Assembly (NCBI RefSeq): GCF_015712065.1
Contig: NZ_JACFYZ010000011.1
Span: 62,001-126,000 of the forward strand
Direction of reading: 5' to 3'
DNA length: 64,000 bases
DNA from: Ectopseudomonas chengduensis
Lineage (GTDB): Bacteria > Pseudomonadota > Gammaproteobacteria > Pseudomonadales > Pseudomonadaceae
Of the stretch, positions 61,834 through 64,000 are shown piece after piece. The translations under genes and the position numbers were made by a program. Within the stretch, counting starts at the first letter, position 1; each line of letters starts with the position of its first letter. A model generated the notes under the pieces. It was not told where the DNA came from, did no database searches, and saw nothing but the letters and a program-made list of their open reading frames with translations.

Positions 61834-61894
61834 GTAGCCCGGATGCAATCCGGGGCTTAGGTTCAAAAGAGCCCCCGGATTGCATCCGGGCTAC
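61834..61894. repeat. REP-type repeat, family A
   Basis: GTAGCCCGGATGCAATCCGGGG and CCCCGGATTGCATCCGGG with CTAC, inverted around a short centre, between the convergent dacB and rlmKL stops. Confidence 0.88.
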
Positions 61895-61896
61895 GA

Positions 61897-64000
61897 TCAG
61901 CGTGCAGTGAAACGCCAGGCGCGGTGGATCTTCGGGTTGCGGACGAAGTCCGGGTCCAGCGTCTGCGCGCTGATCTCTTCGACCTGATAGCGCGCCACCA
62001 GGCTTTCATCCAGCTGGAACTTGCGGAAGTTGTTGGAGAAATACAACACACCGCCACGGGCCAGACGCGCCATGGCCAGGTCGAGCAGTTCGACGTGGTC
62101 ACGCTGTACATCGAACACGCCTTCCATGCGCTTGGAATTGGAGAAGGTCGGCGGATCGATGAAGATCAGCTCGTACTCACCGCGATCCTCTGCCAGCCAG
62201 GTCATCACATCGCCCTGCTCCAGACGGTGCTTGTCGGAAAAACCGTTGAGCGCGAGATTACGCCGCGCCCAGTCCAGGTAAGTTTTCGACAGATCCACGC
62301 TGGTGGTGCTGCGCGCGCCACCCTTGGCCGCATGCACGGTAGCCGTCGCGGTGTAACAGAACAGGTTGAGGAAGCGCTTGCCAGCGGCCTCGCGCTGCAG
62401 ACGCAGGCGCAACGGACGGTGATCGAGGAACAGCCCGGTATCCAGATAGTCGGTGAGGTTGACCAGCAGTTTGACCCCGCCTTCATTCACCTCCATGAAC
62501 TCGCCCTGCGCGGCCTGACGCTGATACTGCTTGGTGCCCGTCTGGCGCTCACGACGCTTGATCACCACGCGGCTCTGCGCCACGCCCAGCGCCTGCGGGA
62601 TCGCGGCCAGGGCATCGAGCAGGCGCGCCTGAGCCTTGTCCGGATCGATTGAGCGCGGCGCGGCATATTCCTGAACATGTACGTAGTCACGGTACAGATC
62701 GACCGCCACGGCATACTCGGGCATGTCGGCATCGTACAGCCGATAGCACTCGACGCCTTCGCGGCGTGCCCACTTGCCTAACTGCTTGAGGTTCTTCTGC
62801 AGGCGGTTGGCGAACATCTGCCCACCTTCGGACAAACGTGCCTGTTGCGGCGCATCCTGCGCTGGCTCTTGATCGTCTTCGCGCGCACGCCGCTCACCGG
62901 TAACGAACTGCTCGGTCTGCACCTTGATCAACAGCAGTTTGCAGGGCAGTGCGCCGTTCCAGAACGCATACTGCTTGTGGCTGCGCAGGCCCATACGCTT
63001 GCCCAGTTCGGGCGCGCCGGTGAATACCGCCGCCTCCCATCCCAGGCAGGCCTGACGCAGACGCTCGCCGAGGTTCTGGTAGAGGTACAACAGGCTGGCT
63101 TCGTCGCCCAGGCGTTCGCCGTATGGCGGGTTGCTGATCACCAGGCCCTTCTGATTCTGGTCCGGGCGCGGCTCGAAACTGCCCAGCTCGCCCTGATAGA
63201 TCTTCACCCAGTCGGACAGGCCGGCGCGCTCGACGTTATTGCGCCCAGGCTGGATCAGGCGCGGGTCGGCTTCATAACCACGAATCCACAGCGGTGGCTT
63301 GGCCAGCCCCACCGCGGCGCGCTGCTCGGCCTCGGCATGCAGCTTCTTCCAGATTGCCGGCACATGGCCCAGCCAATTGGAGAAGCCCCAACGCTCACGC
63401 TTGAGATTGGGGGCGATATCGGCAGCCATCAACGCCGCCTCCACCAGAAAGGTACCCACACCGCACATCGGGTCGGCCAATGCGCCACCCTCGGCAGCGA
63501 TACGCGGCCAACCGGCACGGATCAGCACTGCCGCAGCCAGGTTCTCTTTCAGCGGCGCAGCCCCCTGCTGCAGGCGGTAACCACGCTGGTGCAGGCTGTG
63601 GCCGGAGAGGTCCAGGGAAAGCACCGCCTCACCGCGATCCAGGCGCAGGTGCACGCGCAGGTCCGGGTTGAGTTTGTCGATGCTGGGCCGTTCGCCACCC
63701 GCCGTACGCAACCGATCGACAATCGCATCCTTGACCTTGAGTGCGCCGAAGTGGGTGTTGTCGATCCCCGAACCATTGCCACTGAACTCCACCGCCAGGC
63801 TGCCGGACGGCTCCAGATGGTCGCGCCAGTCCACTGCCTGCACGCCGTCATAAAGCTCGTCGGCGTTGTTCATGGCAAAGCGCGACAGCACCAGCAGCAC
63901 GCGGTTGGCCAGGCGCGACCACAGGCACAGTCGATAGGCCACCTCGATTTCGGCATGACCGCGGACTGCGGCCGTTTGCTCGCGTGCATCTTCCAGCCCC
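61897..64000 (-). CDS. rlmL: 23S rRNA (guanine-N2/N7) methyltransferase RlmKL (5' end beyond the window)
   Basis: At least 700 residues; the start lies beyond position 64000 because the frame stays open with family-like sequence (AEIEVAYRLCLWSRLANRVL). Visible parts: the end of the THUMP domain, the RlmL methyltransferase with VISNPPYGERLG, and the C-terminal RlmK methyltransferase with FLNLFCYTATATVHAAKGGA and FIDPPTFSNSKRMEG. It modifies G2445 (m2G) and G2069 (m7G) in E. coli numbering. Confidence 0.93.
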   Translation of the reverse strand, partial: GLEDAREQTAAVRGHAEIEVAYRLCLWSRLANRVLLVLSRFAMNNADELYDGVQAVDWRDHLEPSGSLAVEFSGNGSGIDNTHFGALKVKDAIVDRLRTAGGERPSIDKLNPDLRVHLRLDRGEAVLSLDLSGHSLHQRGYRLQQGAAPLKENLAAAVLIRAGWPRIAAEGGALADPMCGVGTFLVEAALMAADIAPNLKRERWGFSNWLGHVPAIWKKLHAEAEQRAAVGLAKPPLWIRGYEADPRLIQPGRNNVERAGLSDWVKIYQGELGSFEPRPDQNQKGLVISNPPYGERLGDEASLLYLYQNLGERLRQACLGWEAAVFTGAPELGKRMGLRSHKQYAFWNGALPCKLLLIKVQTEQFVTGERRAREDDQEPAQDAPQQARLSEGGQMFANRLQKNLKQLGKWARREGVECYRLYDADMPEYAVAVDLYRDYVHVQEYAAPRSIDPDKAQARLLDALAAIPQALGVAQSRVVIKRRERQTGTKQYQRQAAQGEFMEVNEGGVKLLVNLTDYLDTGLFLDHRPLRLRLQREAAGKRFLNLFCYTATATVHAAKGGARSTTSVDLSKTYLDWARRNLALNGFSDKHRLEQGDVMTWLAEDRGEYELIFIDPPTFSNSKRMEGVFDVQRDHVELLDLAMARLARGGVLYFSNNFRKFQLDESLVARYQVEEISAQTLDPDFVRNPKIHRAWRFTAR

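Overview
This window is a piece of a Pseudomonas chromosome. GC content is high, codon use is uniform, and several loci are recognisable by gene content and order: the NAGGN osmolyte genes next to a MarR regulator and a hybrid kinase, oprH-phoP-phoQ, purMN with DUF3108/DUF2066/hda, arsC-wrbA, and dgt. The short palindromic repeats at gene ends (GTAGCCCGGATGCAATCCGGG type) suggest the P. mendocina/oleovorans side of the genus; that placement is an inference. There is no prophage, CRISPR array, plasmid backbone or transposase gene. Mobile DNA is limited to REP-type repeats and two small palindromic elements without genes.

Layout. 1-4226: a tightly coupled metal ABC importer operon (upstream partial gene, single-TM protein, metal-binding protein, ATPase, permease, and a second binding-protein-like protein without the usual metal ligands). 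4227-5146: spacer with a tiny ORF and a tRNA-Val/Asp/Asp cluster with its terminator. 5399-14108: MarR regulator divergent from asnO-ngg-M42 peptidase (N-acetylglutaminylglutamine amide osmolyte), a 7TMR-DISM hybrid kinase and yheU. 14098-17297: Tag glycosylase, a class I DAHP synthase preceded by two aromatic-rich leader peptides and an intrinsic terminator, and ttcA. 17399-20111: DnaJ-related protein, two Yip1-family membrane proteins, SprT protease. 20222-28024: an acyl-CoA cluster (AMACR-type CoA transferase/racemase, acyl-CoA ligase, amidohydrolase, LCAD-type dehydrogenase), then dctA with a sigma-54 promoter and an AraC regulator. 28159-32362: BdlA-like chemotaxis protein and oprH-phoP-phoQ with four PhoP-box-like repeats in front of oprH.

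32376-40871: MFS transporter, TlpA-like lipoprotein, PilZ-like protein, small conserved proteins, YihY, arsC-wrbA-DUF2069-hydrolase, and hda. A 266-bp palindromic element lies between hda and the AI-2E transporter. 41140-47556: AI-2E transporter, DUF2066, purM-purN-DUF3108, ammonium transporter. 47928-51881: YqjD/YqjE-like trio, EAL phosphodiesterase, di-haem cytochrome, SCO protein. 51900-61826: multicopper oxidase, dgt, FUSC protein, HD-GYP receptor, YggL, DacB. 61897-64000: rlmKL, cut by the right edge.

The most notable signals are the double aromatic leader arrangement before the DAHP synthase, the palindromic element that supplies the DNA directly upstream of hda, the ligand-poor second binding protein of the metal importer, the 11-nt periodic PhoP-box array, and an acyl-CoA cluster whose motifs point to 2-methyl-branched acids.
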